Shown here: in pieces, positions 23,054-30,345 of the stretch | How the letters are laid out: the number at the start of each line of letters is the position of its first letter | Numbering within the stretch: position 1 is the stretch's first letter | Assembly (NCBI GenBank): GCA_947629545.1 | Contig: CANREE010000019.1 | Coordinates: 1 to 36,685, forward strand | Length of the DNA: 36,685 nucleotides | DNA from: an uncultured Lachnospiraceae bacterium | GTDB lineage: Bacteria; Bacillota; Clostridia; Lachnospirales; Lachnospiraceae | Reading direction: 5' to 3' | The notes under the pieces: generated by a model | The model's input: the letters and a program-made list of their open reading frames with translations, nothing else | The model's database searches: none | Told to the model about the DNA's origin: nothing | Translations under genes and position numbers: made by a program

Positions 23054-24124
23054 TTACACCGGGAAGCCGTACTCTCCATTGGCTGTCCGCACACGCACCT
23101 GATCATAATTCCAGCGGTCCTCCGCCACAGTCCACGCCTGAGCTCCCCGCAGTTCGAAACCCCAGTCCGCCAGCTGTCCGCCGGCCGCCTCCAGTCGTTC
23201 CGCCACCTTATGACGCACATTATAGGGACAGTACATCAGCAGATAACCGCCGCCGCCGGCACCCAGAATCTTGCCGCCCATAGCGCCGGCCCTGACGGCC
23301 TCGTCGTAGAGCGTATCGATCCGGGGATTGGAGATCCGGCTGCTCATACGCTTCTTGCTCTGCCAGCTATAGTCCAATAGTTTTCCGAAGCTGTTCAAAT
23401 TTCCCTTCAGAAGTTCATCCTTCATCGCATAAGCCAGCGCCTTTACCTCGCACATGGCATCAAAGGCGTCCTTCTTTGCGTAATTGCTGACTTGATCCTT
23501 TATGATATTAGCGGATACATGGACGCCGCCGGTATAACACAGCAGCAGGTTATACTGCAGCTCATGGTAAATATCCTTGCGGATGCGCAGGGGATTTACC
23601 ACCACATTGTTCCGCCCATGAAATTCAATAAAATTAAACCCGCCGAAGGTGGACATATACTGATCCTGATAGCCGCCCTCGATTCCCAGATCCTCCCGCT
23701 CTACCTGATAAGCCAGGTCCGCCAGCGCGTAAGAATCCATTTCTATGCCTTTCCAACGGCCCATGGCCGACAAAAGCGCCACCATAACCGTGGAAGAGGT
23801 GCCCAGACCGGAGCCCGGAGGCGCATCGCATTGGAGGTAGACCTCACAGCCCTGCTTGATATCCATGGCTTTGAGCGCTGCCGTCACCAAATCCAGACGA
23901 CCGTCGTAGACGTAATTCTCCCGGGTATTATACTTGACCGTCATATCAAAATCCAGCGAATGGACAATGATCTGCTCGTCGTCACGGGGAACAATGGAAC
24001 AGTAGGCATATTTGTTGATCGTACTGCCGATGACCGCGCCCCCCTGCTCCTCGCAGAACGGCGCCACATCAGTGCCGCCGCCGCCGAAACTGACGCGCAG
24101 CGGCGCCCTGCCTCTGATCACCAT
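23054..24124 (-). CDS. hddA: D-glycero-alpha-D-manno-heptose 7-phosphate kinase
   Basis: GHMP-family kinase, about 356 residues, phosphorylating C-1 of heptose 7-phosphate to give the alpha-1,7-bisphosphate. Seen: RGRAPLRVSFGGGGTD (4-19), ATP-binding PPGSGLGTSS (102-111), GGYQDQYMSTFGGFN, and GAMGGKILGAGGGGYLL near the C-terminus, all typical of HddA. The ATG at 24124 has AAGGAG seven bases upstream. A start at 24151 would overlap the site and add nine residues. It lies 31 bases after hddC and before gmhB, giving the order hddC-hddA-gmhB-gmhA. Confidence 0.95.
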   Translation of the reverse strand: MVIRGRAPLRVSFGGGGTDVAPFCEEQGGAVIGSTINKYAYCSIVPRDDEQIIVHSLDFDMTVKYNTRENYVYDGRLDLVTAALKAMDIKQGCEVYLQCDAPPGSGLGTSSTVMVALLSAMGRWKGIEMDSYALADLAYQVEREDLGIEGGYQDQYMSTFGGFNFIEFHGRNNVVVNPLRIRKDIYHELQYNLLLCYTGGVHVSANIIKDQVSNYAKKDAFDAMCEVKALAYAMKDELLKGNLNSFGKLLDYSWQSKKRMSSRISNPRIDTLYDEAVRAGAMGGKILGAGGGGYLLMYCPYNVRHKVAERLEAAGGQLADWGFELRGAQAWTVAEDRWNYDQVRVRTANGEYGFPV

Positions 24125-24155
24125 ATGATAACTCCTTTCCTTCGGCCGCATCCTC

Positions 24156-24857
24156 TCAGATCAACCCGTTCTTCACGTCCTCGATAAACCGGAAATAATC
24201 CTGCGGAATCCCGATATCGATAAAATATCCCTCATTAACAAATCCGCCGATGCGCCGGCCTTCCGCCAGCCATCCGGGGATCATATCGTTTTCCAGAGAC
24301 ACCTTTCCTTCCGGGATCTGTCCGATCAGCTCCCGGCTTAGCAGATAGACGCCGCCATTGATCGTTCCCGGATGGGCATCACTGCTCTTTTCATTAAAAC
24401 CTGTCAGAATACCATCCGTAAGGGTCGCCTCTCCGTAACGGCTGATATCCGGCACCTGCCGCAGAACCAGAGCCATATCCAGCCGTTTCTCCCGTTTTAT
24501 GTCAATCATCCGCTGATAGTCGATCCTGTAAAATGTATCCGCATTCAACACAAACGCCTCATCGCCGGTCATATAACGGGCAGCGTTCCTGATCGCTCCG
24601 GCCGTACCCAGAAGCGTCTCCTCATAGGCATAGAAAGCACGGATCCCAAAAGCGGAACCGTCCCCGAAATAAGACTCTACCATGGAACCTTTATATCCCA
24701 CGGCAAAGATGATATCGTCGATCCCGCTGGCTTTCAGCTCCCGTATCACATATTCCATGAACGGCCTGTCCTGAATCAGAGCCATCGGTTTCGGCCGGTC
24801 ATTGACCACGCTCTGCAAGCGGGTTCCCAGACCGCCGGCAAGAAGTATTGCCTGCAT
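24156..24857 (-). CDS. hddC: D-glycero-alpha-D-manno-heptose 1-phosphate guanylyltransferase
   Basis: Nucleotidyltransferase, 233 residues, making GDP-heptose from heptose 1-phosphate and GTP in the cytosol. Seen: LAGGLGTRL (5-13) with RPKPM (21-25), LGTAGAIRNA, the metal-binding LNADTFY, and EGYFIDIGIPQDYFRF at the end. Length and motifs match HddC better than the 250-260-residue RfbF-type CDP-glucose pyrophosphorylases. It is the first gene of the glycan locus. I see no clear promoter in the 137 bases upstream, so transcription may come from within, or through, the TPM-domain gene. A hexose-1-phosphate substrate cannot be excluded, but the neighbours argue for heptose. Confidence 0.92.
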   Translation of the reverse strand: MQAILLAGGLGTRLQSVVNDRPKPMALIQDRPFMEYVIRELKASGIDDIIFAVGYKGSMVESYFGDGSAFGIRAFYAYEETLLGTAGAIRNAARYMTGDEAFVLNADTFYRIDYQRMIDIKREKRLDMALVLRQVPDISRYGEATLTDGILTGFNEKSSDAHPGTINGGVYLLSRELIGQIPEGKVSLENDMIPGWLAEGRRIGGFVNEGYFIDIGIPQDYFRFIEDVKNGLI

Positions 24858-24994
24858 ATGTGCTCTGCCTCCTTCTGTATCATTCCTTCGGTCACATTCC
24901 TCCTGACGGCGTCCGAATGCCGGATCCGGTACTGCCGTCTCCGTGATCCGGCTGCGCCGCCCAGGTATCCGGACCCGGTTTCAGGAAAACCTCC

Positions 24995-25957
24995 TCAGAA
25001 CTTCCTTCCACCGCCGCCATGGCTCCTTCCGCTGCTCCCATGGAATGTGGTGCTGCGGCCGGAGGAACCGCCCGAACGGCCGCCCGGCCGTCCATTTGAT
25101 ACCGCATTGGCAATCAGCATCGTCGTTACGAATGTATTCAGCAGCTGATCCTTGTTGCCCGCCATCTGAAACTCACTGGACGCGCGGTAAGCCATATTAT
25201 AACCGGCAAGCTGCTTCGGATCCTCTTCCATATTGTAGCTGCGCTTCACCTTCATCACCGCCCCGCCGGCCACCGCCGCAGATACGATAAGCGCCAGCAA
25301 AAACTCGATTATGCTGACTGAACGGTAGACGCTGATCCGGCCGGTCTCCTCATCATAATTGTACTGACCGGAGACAATGCCCTTCTTCGCATAATAAGCC
25401 ACATTCTCAAGAGCCGTTCTGGCGCTGGCGGCATAATTTCCATCTGCAACTTCCTCGTACGCCGCATCCAGAATCGTCTCGATACGGGCATCCGTAAGAA
25501 TCCGGATTGCTTCCCCGGTCGTCAGCAGATAGATCTCACGGTTATCCATATCGATCAGATACAATACACCACTTTGATCCGAGCCCTCGCCGAGCCCCAG
25601 TTCATCATAGCGATCCGCCGCGTACATCCGTGCGCTCTTTCCTTCCGAATCATCCGTTGTCATAACCGCGGCATCAAATCCGGCCTCTTCGCGAACTTCC
25701 GCGACCACCTCTTCCAGTTCCTCGATCTCGCCTGAGCTGAAAAGCCCTGCGCCGTCAAATACACGGGTCTCGGAGATACCGACCGCCCATGCTTCAATGG
25801 GTCCGAACAGTTCCCCGCCGGGCAGGCGCCCCGCCGTCTGATCCGGCAGGAATACCATCCCCAGACACAGCACCGCCGCAACGCACCATTGTATCACACA
25901 TGTCCGGGCCGCGCCAGCCCATTTCCCACAGAATCCCGTTTTTCTCAGACCTCTCAT
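24995..25957 (-). CDS. TPM-domain membrane protein (YdjH/YgcG-like)
   Basis: 320 residues. A signal-anchor helix (about 20-37) is followed by an extracytoplasmic TPM domain (about 60-195) containing VFDGAGLFSSGEIEELEE, the acidic DDSEGKSARMYADRYDELG-type region and GVLYLIDMDNREIYL. A second helix (near 217-235) precedes a cytosolic tail rich in Gly, Ser and Arg, ending HGGGGRKF. This resembles B. subtilis YdjH, which with YdjG anchors the SPFH protein YdjI in a SigW/PspA-linked membrane-stress set. Its ATG overlaps the stop of the zinc-ribbon gene (ATGA, 25954-25957). TPM domains are sometimes called phosphatases; I would not claim activity here. Confidence 0.88.
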   Translation of the reverse strand: MRGLRKTGFCGKWAGAARTCVIQWCVAAVLCLGMVFLPDQTAGRLPGGELFGPIEAWAVGISETRVFDGAGLFSSGEIEELEEVVAEVREEAGFDAAVMTTDDSEGKSARMYAADRYDELGLGEGSDQSGVLYLIDMDNREIYLLTTGEAIRILTDARIETILDAAYEEVADGNYAASARTALENVAYYAKKGIVSGQYNYDEETGRISVYRSVSIIEFLLALIVSAAVAGGAVMKVKRSYNMEEDPKQLAGYNMAYRASSEFQMAGNKDQLLNTFVTTMLIANAVSNGRPGGRSGGSSGRSTTFHGSSGRSHGGGGRKF

Positions 25958-27012
25958 AGAAAATACCCCACAAACAGCAACACCGCAAACAGCGGCGCAA
26001 AAATCTCCGCAAAGAAAATACCCAGCTTCCCCTTATCAATGGGAAGCTTCCCGCAGATCTTGCCGGTCTGGCCATTACATGCAAAATAATAGATCTGCCC
26101 GCTTGCATTGTCCTTATACGTCAGCGTCCACACCGGCATCAGCGCGTAACTCCAGCGCCCGTTCTTCAGCTCCACCTGCCGGTTCTGTGTCTGTACGTTC
26201 GAATAATCGCCTACACTGGCCATCAGGTTGGAAACGGCGTAGGAACGGATCTCCTCCTCCACCTCATGATCGAACTCATTATGCTCAATATCCCGCTTTT
26301 CCGCCATGAAGCCGGACAGATACCCCGCAGAGAAAGGTTTGATATCCTTCATCTCAAACGGCATGACACCCTCCACCAGCTTCCTGTCCGCCTTCTTAAG
26401 CGCATTGCGGGTAACATGGTCCACATTCATCTGACCATCACGCACGATAGTGTACCGCTGGTTCTCCGTATATCTGGTAGACCCTTGAACCCAGGTACGG
26501 CCTGCTCTGGTGCCTTCGGCCTCCAGATGTCCTTCCACCTGACAGCTGTATGTCCAGTATGGAAAGTAGACCCCTGTCATCTTTTCGATCTGTTCCTCTG
26601 CGTAAAAAGATTTCGGCACAAATTTCTTTTTCTTCAGCCAGTTCAGGAATATCTCCCTGGCCTTCGCTTTATCCACCGCAAAAGGCACAACATAATCCGG
26701 CTCATAAGCGCCGTCCAGCCGCCCCTGCAATACCACCGGATTATGGCAGTAGAAGCAGAAAGTAGCCGCCGTTGTCTCGTCGGTCACGATCTCCGCGCCG
26801 CAGCTGGGACAAGTGTAAATGACAGGCCGGGTTGTATCGCTTCCGCCGCCCGCATCCGCTGCGCTTCGGTTCTCCGTCTTATCTGCCTGCATCCGTTCCA
26901 GTTCTTCCTGTGTAAAGACCGACAGGCAGTACTCACATTTATACTTCTGAGAGGCGGGATCAAACTGGAGCCCGCCTCCGCAATTAGGACATTTGAATGT
27001 TATCGTCGCCAT
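25954..27012 (-). CDS. Double zinc-ribbon membrane protein (YdjG-like)
   Basis: 352 residues. Two rubredoxin/TFIIB-type zinc ribbons open the protein: C8-x2-C11 with C26-x2-C29, and C68-x2-C71 with C86-x2-C89. A conserved middle region follows (YVVPFAVDKAKAREIFLNWLKKKKFVPKSF, then VYFPYWTYSC), and one hydrophobic helix ends the protein (about 330-352). This layout matches B. subtilis YdjG. It lies between the SPFH gene (41 bases upstream) and the TPM gene (overlapping), the expected partners of a membrane-associated complex. Although ribbons of this type are annotated as TFIIB-like, there is no reason to assign transcription. Confidence 0.88.
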   Translation of the reverse strand: MATITFKCPNCGGGLQFDPASQKYKCEYCLSVFTQEELERMQADKTENRSAADAGGGSDTTRPVIYTCPSCGAEIVTDETTAATFCFYCHNPVVLQGRLDGAYEPDYVVPFAVDKAKAREIFLNWLKKKKFVPKSFYAEEQIEKMTGVYFPYWTYSCQVEGHLEAEGTRAGRTWVQGSTRYTENQRYTIVRDGQMNVDHVTRNALKKADRKLVEGVMPFEMKDIKPFSAGYLSGFMAEKRDIEHNEFDHEVEEEIRSYAVSNLMASVGDYSNVQTQNRQVELKNGRWSYALMPVWTLTYKDNASGQIYYFACNGQTGKICGKLPIDKGKLGIFFAEIFAPLFAVLLFVGYFL

Positions 27013-27053
27013 AGTAATTCTCCGGCCGAATTTCTATTTCGGTTTACACTGAT

Positions 27054-28328
27054 TTATGGTCTTGGCTTTCCGCACTCGCTGCAGAACCTTCCCGTATTCA
27101 CTGCGCCGCAAGCGCAGGTCCATTCCCCGGACGGAGCAGGAGCCGGTTTGCCGCATTCGCTGCAGAACTTGCCGGTATTCACTGCACCGCAGCTGCAGGT
27201 CCATGTACCCGCAGGCGCAGGAGCCGGTTTGCCGCACTCACTGCAGAACTTGCCGGTATTCACCGCACCGCAGCTGCAGGTCCAGCTGCCGGTCGCCGGC
27301 GCCGCTGCCTTCTGACCAGCCGCAGCCGCGCTCTGCTGCATCTGCATCTGCTGCATATTGGAAGCGGAAGCGGCGCCCATAAAACCACCGCCCGCATTCA
27401 TTCCCATACCCATGCCCATGAACCCGGCCATCGCGCCGTTGGCATTGGAACCCGCAGCCTCCATACCGCGCGCCACGGCGCCCTGAACATAACCTTCACG
27501 CACAGACGGATCGGAAAGCATCGCGCCCTGATTCCGCATATTGATAAGCTTCTGGGACTCTTCGTCGTAAGAAACGCTGGCCAGACCCACTGACTGGATC
27601 TCAATGCCGCGCATCTTCTTCCAATCGTCGTCAAGCGTATCCGCCATATATTTGCCTAACTCGCGGGCCTTGGAGGTTACGAATGAAATGCGGGTGCCAT
27701 CCGCCGACATCTGATTGATGGATGCCTGCAGCGCCTCTAAAAACTCATCCAGATACTGTTCGTTGATCTCGTCTATCTCCACCTTATCCGCGTTCTTCGG
27801 GATCACTTCCGCATAGAACAAAAGGGGATCCGTGATCTTGATGGAATAGGTTCCGTGAGCCCTCAAAAACAGTTCGGAATTATAAAACGTATCGAAATAA
27901 TTAATCGGGTTGCGGGTGCCGAATTTAATTCCCTTTACCTCCTGCAGGTTAACATAATATACCTTCTGGGAGGTTGGCGTCACGCCGCCGTATTTGATAC
28001 GACTGAAGGATTCCTTTAACGTGTCGCCGAACTGACCGTTAAACAGGGACGGCAGGGAAGAATTGTTCACGGTATAATATCCCTCTTCTGCCGTGTAGTC
28101 CACGACCTTGCCGCCGTCCACCAGCATCATGAACTGGTTCGGATAGACATGGATCACGGAGCCGTTGGACACTGTATTGTCCGTGCCCTTCGTATTCGAT
28201 CCCTTCCGTACCGCCACACCTTTGGTGAATACGGTCTGATCACCCATGCTGTCCGCTTCAATGACCTCCAGCCATTGATCCGCAAGCGCACCGCTTACCG
28301 CCGATGCAACCGCCTTGATAATTCCCAT
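27054..28328 (-). CDS. SPFH-domain protein with three tandem zinc ribbons (YdjI-like)
   Basis: 424 residues. An SPFH/virion-core-like region covers about 30-260 (VYPNQFMMLVDGGKVVDY, then IKFGTRNPINYFDT), with no membrane helix, as in B. subtilis YdjI. Residues 300-345 are a Met/Gly/Gln/Ala-rich linker. The C-terminus holds three copies of a 27-residue unit starting at W349, W376 and W403, each with C-x-C and C-x2-C for zinc. Known YdjI binds the membrane through YdjG/YdjH in response to stress. Start at 28328 follows AAGGAGGAG, behind a clear promoter. No pspA is in the window. The ribbon number is probably variable because the DNA units are nearly identical. Confidence 0.93.
   Translation of the reverse strand: MGIIKAVASAVSGALADQWLEVIEADSMGDQTVFTKGVAVRKGSNTKGTDNTVSNGSVIHVYPNQFMMLVDGGKVVDYTAEEGYYTVNNSSLPSLFNGQFGDTLKESFSRIKYGGVTPTSQKVYYVNLQEVKGIKFGTRNPINYFDTFYNSELFLRAHGTYSIKITDPLLFYAEVIPKNADKVEIDEINEQYLDEFLEALQASINQMSADGTRISFVTSKARELGKYMADTLDDDWKKMRGIEIQSVGLASVSYDEESQKLINMRNQGAMLSDPSVREGYVQGAVARGMEAAGSNANGAMAGFMGMGMGMNAGGGFMGAASASNMQQMQMQQSAAAAGQKAAAPATGSWTCSCGAVNTGKFCSECGKPAPAPAGTWTCSCGAVNTGKFCSECGKPAPAPSGEWTCACGAVNTGRFCSECGKPRP
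27057..27284 (-). repeat. Three tandem 81-bp units encoding zinc ribbons
   Basis: Units start at 27284, 27203 and 27122 on the minus strand. The first two are almost identical at the DNA level; the third is shorter and more divergent (Ala for Ser, Arg for Lys). Each encodes WTC-S/A-CGAVNTG-K/R-FCSECGKP, with Ala-Pro spacers. High identity suggests recent duplication or conversion and a risk of copy-number change. Confidence 0.9.
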
Positions 28329-28382
28329 TTTCTCTCCTCCTTATCGCTTGATCTGTCCATTTATAAAAAACGATATATAATC

Positions 28383-28411
28383 ATAATACCAAAATATACC
28401 ATAAAGTGCAA
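28383..28411 (-). promoter_or_regulatory. Probable promoter of the SPFH/zinc-ribbon/TPM operon
   Basis: TATTAT (28383-28388) preceded by TGG (extended -10) lies 17 bases from TTGCAC (28406-28411) on the minus strand. The stretch is strikingly AT-rich compared with its surroundings. Predicted start is near 28376, about 48 bases ahead of the ATG. It does not resemble a SigW promoter. Confidence 0.65.
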
Positions 28412-28460
28412 GTAGCAGATAGATATCCGGCTTTCCCGGCAACAGGCTGTCCGGGGCATT

Positions 28461-29336
28461 TTACCTGGGCCTTCGGCCACGGCCCGCCGGACGCGTCTTC
28501 CTTACGGCCCCCCACAGGAATACTGCCGCCATCAGCAGCTGCACCGCCATACTGACCGGCCACCAATACCTTCCCACAAAACCGATCTCCGTAATCCGTT
28601 CCAACTGAGGAAATATAACTGTCAAACCGCTTCCACTCCCCATCTGGCTGTTTAATATAGTCTGGAAGGTCGCAGCCGGATTACAAAGAAGCAGATACAG
28701 CGGCCAATCCGCCGCTCCGTTCCCCTGGGGCATTGTCCCAAGGCCTTCCGCAAGATAATTCACCATCAGCGTACCGGCGGTCAGCAATACCAGAACGGAA
28801 TAGGCCGCCACAGTAGCCCTTGTAGAACGCCGCGCCGCCGCCGAACAAAAGAGTCCCGCGCTTCCCAAAAGCACCGATGTCACTACATAGCACAGAAGCA
28901 TCAGCCCCACATCCGCCATAGTCACACCGCCATAGATAAAGACAAGTCCAAGGATCGGAAAGCTGGACACAATCAGCAGAAAAACCGTTGAAAGCCCCTG
29001 TACCAGCTTGCCCGCAACAATATCAGATGCCTTAAGCCGCGTCGTCAACATCAGATCCAGCGTCTGCCGCTCACGCTCCCCACTGATGGCCCCCGCCGTC
29101 AGGGCGGGGACAACGAACAACAACAGCACGAACTCCATCGTTGTTACAAAACTGTACAGACCCAAAAAGCTGGAATACTGGATCTCTGCCGTCAAACGCA
29201 CCTGGGCAATCATAGAATCCATATACAGAAGCGCCACAACGGCCAACACGGAATTAAAACCCAGAATGATAAGCGGCAGTTTAAACGATCTGGCCCCTGC
29301 CCGGCTCTCCTGCCGGTAAATCGGATTAATCCTCAT
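28461..29336 (-). CDS. ABC-2 type transporter permease (GldF-like)
   Basis: About 291 residues from the ATG at 29336, which opens MRINPIYRQESRAG and overlaps the ATPase stop by 11 bases. The frame extends to 29426, but that part has no homology-like character. Six hydrophobic helices are visible; the cytosolic loop after helix 2 has GAISGERERQTLDLMLTTRLKASDIVAGK, the typical ABC-2 permease coupling element. It pairs with the upstream ATPase and probably with the GldG-like exported protein. Substrate unknown. A 132-base gap separates it from the SPFH gene; no terminator with a T-run was seen. Confidence 0.9.
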   Translation of the reverse strand: MRINPIYRQESRAGARSFKLPLIILGFNSVLAVVALLYMDSMIAQVRLTAEIQYSSFLGLYSFVTTMEFVLLLFVVPALTAGAISGERERQTLDLMLTTRLKASDIVAGKLVQGLSTVFLLIVSSFPILGLVFIYGGVTMADVGLMLLCYVVTSVLLGSAGLFCSAAARRSTRATVAAYSVLVLLTAGTLMVNYLAEGLGTMPQGNGAADWPLYLLLCNPAATFQTILNSQMGSGSGLTVIFPQLERITEIGFVGRYWWPVSMAVQLLMAAVFLWGAVRKTRPAGRGRRPR

Positions 29337-30276
29337 GGAGCAGCACCACCTCCTCGCCGCTATGATCGGTAATCTGCATGAACACAGATTCCAGATTACC
29401 ACGCTCCCGCACAAAACCGTAGACATTCACGCCTGCCTCGACCAGCTGCTTCAACAAAGTCTCCTCATCTCTCTTATCGCCGGAAAAACCCACCGCGATC
29501 TCTTCCTCACGAATCGTGACGGTCTCTACCTCCGGATGGGCGCGCAGAAGTTCCAGCGCTTTCTGGCGGTTCCCGCTTACAGAGATCAGGAGAGGGCTGG
29601 CAACATTGATCTGCGCCAATATCTCCTCCATACTGCCTTCAAATACCATCCGTCCCTGATCAATCACTCCGATATCCGTACAGATCTCTGCCAGCTCCGA
29701 CAGAATGTGGGAACTGATCAAAACTGTCTTTCCCTGATTCCGCAATTCCTTCAGGATCTCCTTAAATTCATAGCGGGTTCGCGGATCCAGCCCTGCCGTT
29801 GGCTCGTCCATGATAAGCACCGGCGGGTTATGTATCAGTGCGCGCGCCAGACAGAGGCGCTGCTGCATACCGCGGGAGAGTCCCTCTACATAAAAATCCG
29901 CTTTATCATCCAGACCCACCTGCTCCAAAAGCATCTGCCCCCGTTTTCTCGCCTTCAGGCCCGCGAGTCCATAGCACGATGCAAAAAACTCCATATATTC
30001 CGACACCTTCAGGTTATCGTAAACGCCGAAGGCGTCCGGCACATAACCGATGCGGGCCATGACCCTGTCCGGCTCCTTTGCCACATCAATGTCATTGACC
30101 AGCACACGCCCATCATCCGGCGCCAGAAGACCGATGACTGTCTTGATCGTCGTTGTCTTACCGGCGCCATTGGGTCCCACAAAACCGTAAAGAGCGCCTG
30201 CCTCTACCGTCATGTTCAGTCCGTCCAGGGCCACTGTGCGGCCAAAAACCTTTGTCAGATTCTCAATACGCAGCAT
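29326..30276 (-). CDS. ABC transporter ATP-binding protein (GldA/CcmA-like)
   Basis: 316 residues from the ATG at 30276, which has GGAGG seven bases upstream. Seen: Walker A GPNGAGKTT, Q-loop region YVPDAFGVYDNL, signature LSRGMQQ (in place of LSGGQ, a common variant in this family), Walker B VLIMDEP, D-loop AGLDP, H-loop SSHILSE. A C-terminal domain of about 100 residues is typical of the CcmA/DrrA/GldA branch. It drives the downstream overlapping permease. The whole set is downstream of, and probably co-transcribed with, the two-component genes. Confidence 0.93.
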   Translation of the reverse strand: MLRIENLTKVFGRTVALDGLNMTVEAGALYGFVGPNGAGKTTTIKTVIGLLAPDDGRVLVNDIDVAKEPDRVMARIGYVPDAFGVYDNLKVSEYMEFFASCYGLAGLKARKRGQMLLEQVGLDDKADFYVEGLSRGMQQRLCLARALIHNPPVLIMDEPTAGLDPRTRYEFKEILKELRNQGKTVLISSHILSELAEICTDIGVIDQGRMVFEGSMEEILAQINVASPLLISVSGNRQKALELLRAHPEVETVTIREEEIAVGFSGDKRDEETLLKQLVEAGVNVYGFVRERGNLESVFMQITDHSGEEVVLLHED

Positions 30277-30345
30277 CCGTATTCCTCCCCGCAAAATCTA
30301 AACACAGCAGCAGCTGCCGTCCGCCGGCCATTCCGGTTCCGGGAA

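Noticed and set aside
22990-23220. 77-residue N-terminal extension of GmhB
   Set aside because: It overlaps the end of hddA in another frame. The HAD motif FLDRDGT is normally within the first 15 residues, as it is from 22989.
24892-25113. 73-codon minus-strand frame overlapping the end of the TPM gene and spanning the gap to hddC
   Set aside because: Low-complexity Gly/Pro/Ala product, mostly an alternative reading of the Gly-rich TPM tail. No good start site and no slippery sequence that I could identify for a programmed frameshift.
29337-29426. 30-residue N-terminal extension of the ABC permease
   Set aside because: It overlaps the ATPase coding region extensively and has no family character; the ATG at 29336 gives the standard ABC-2 opening.
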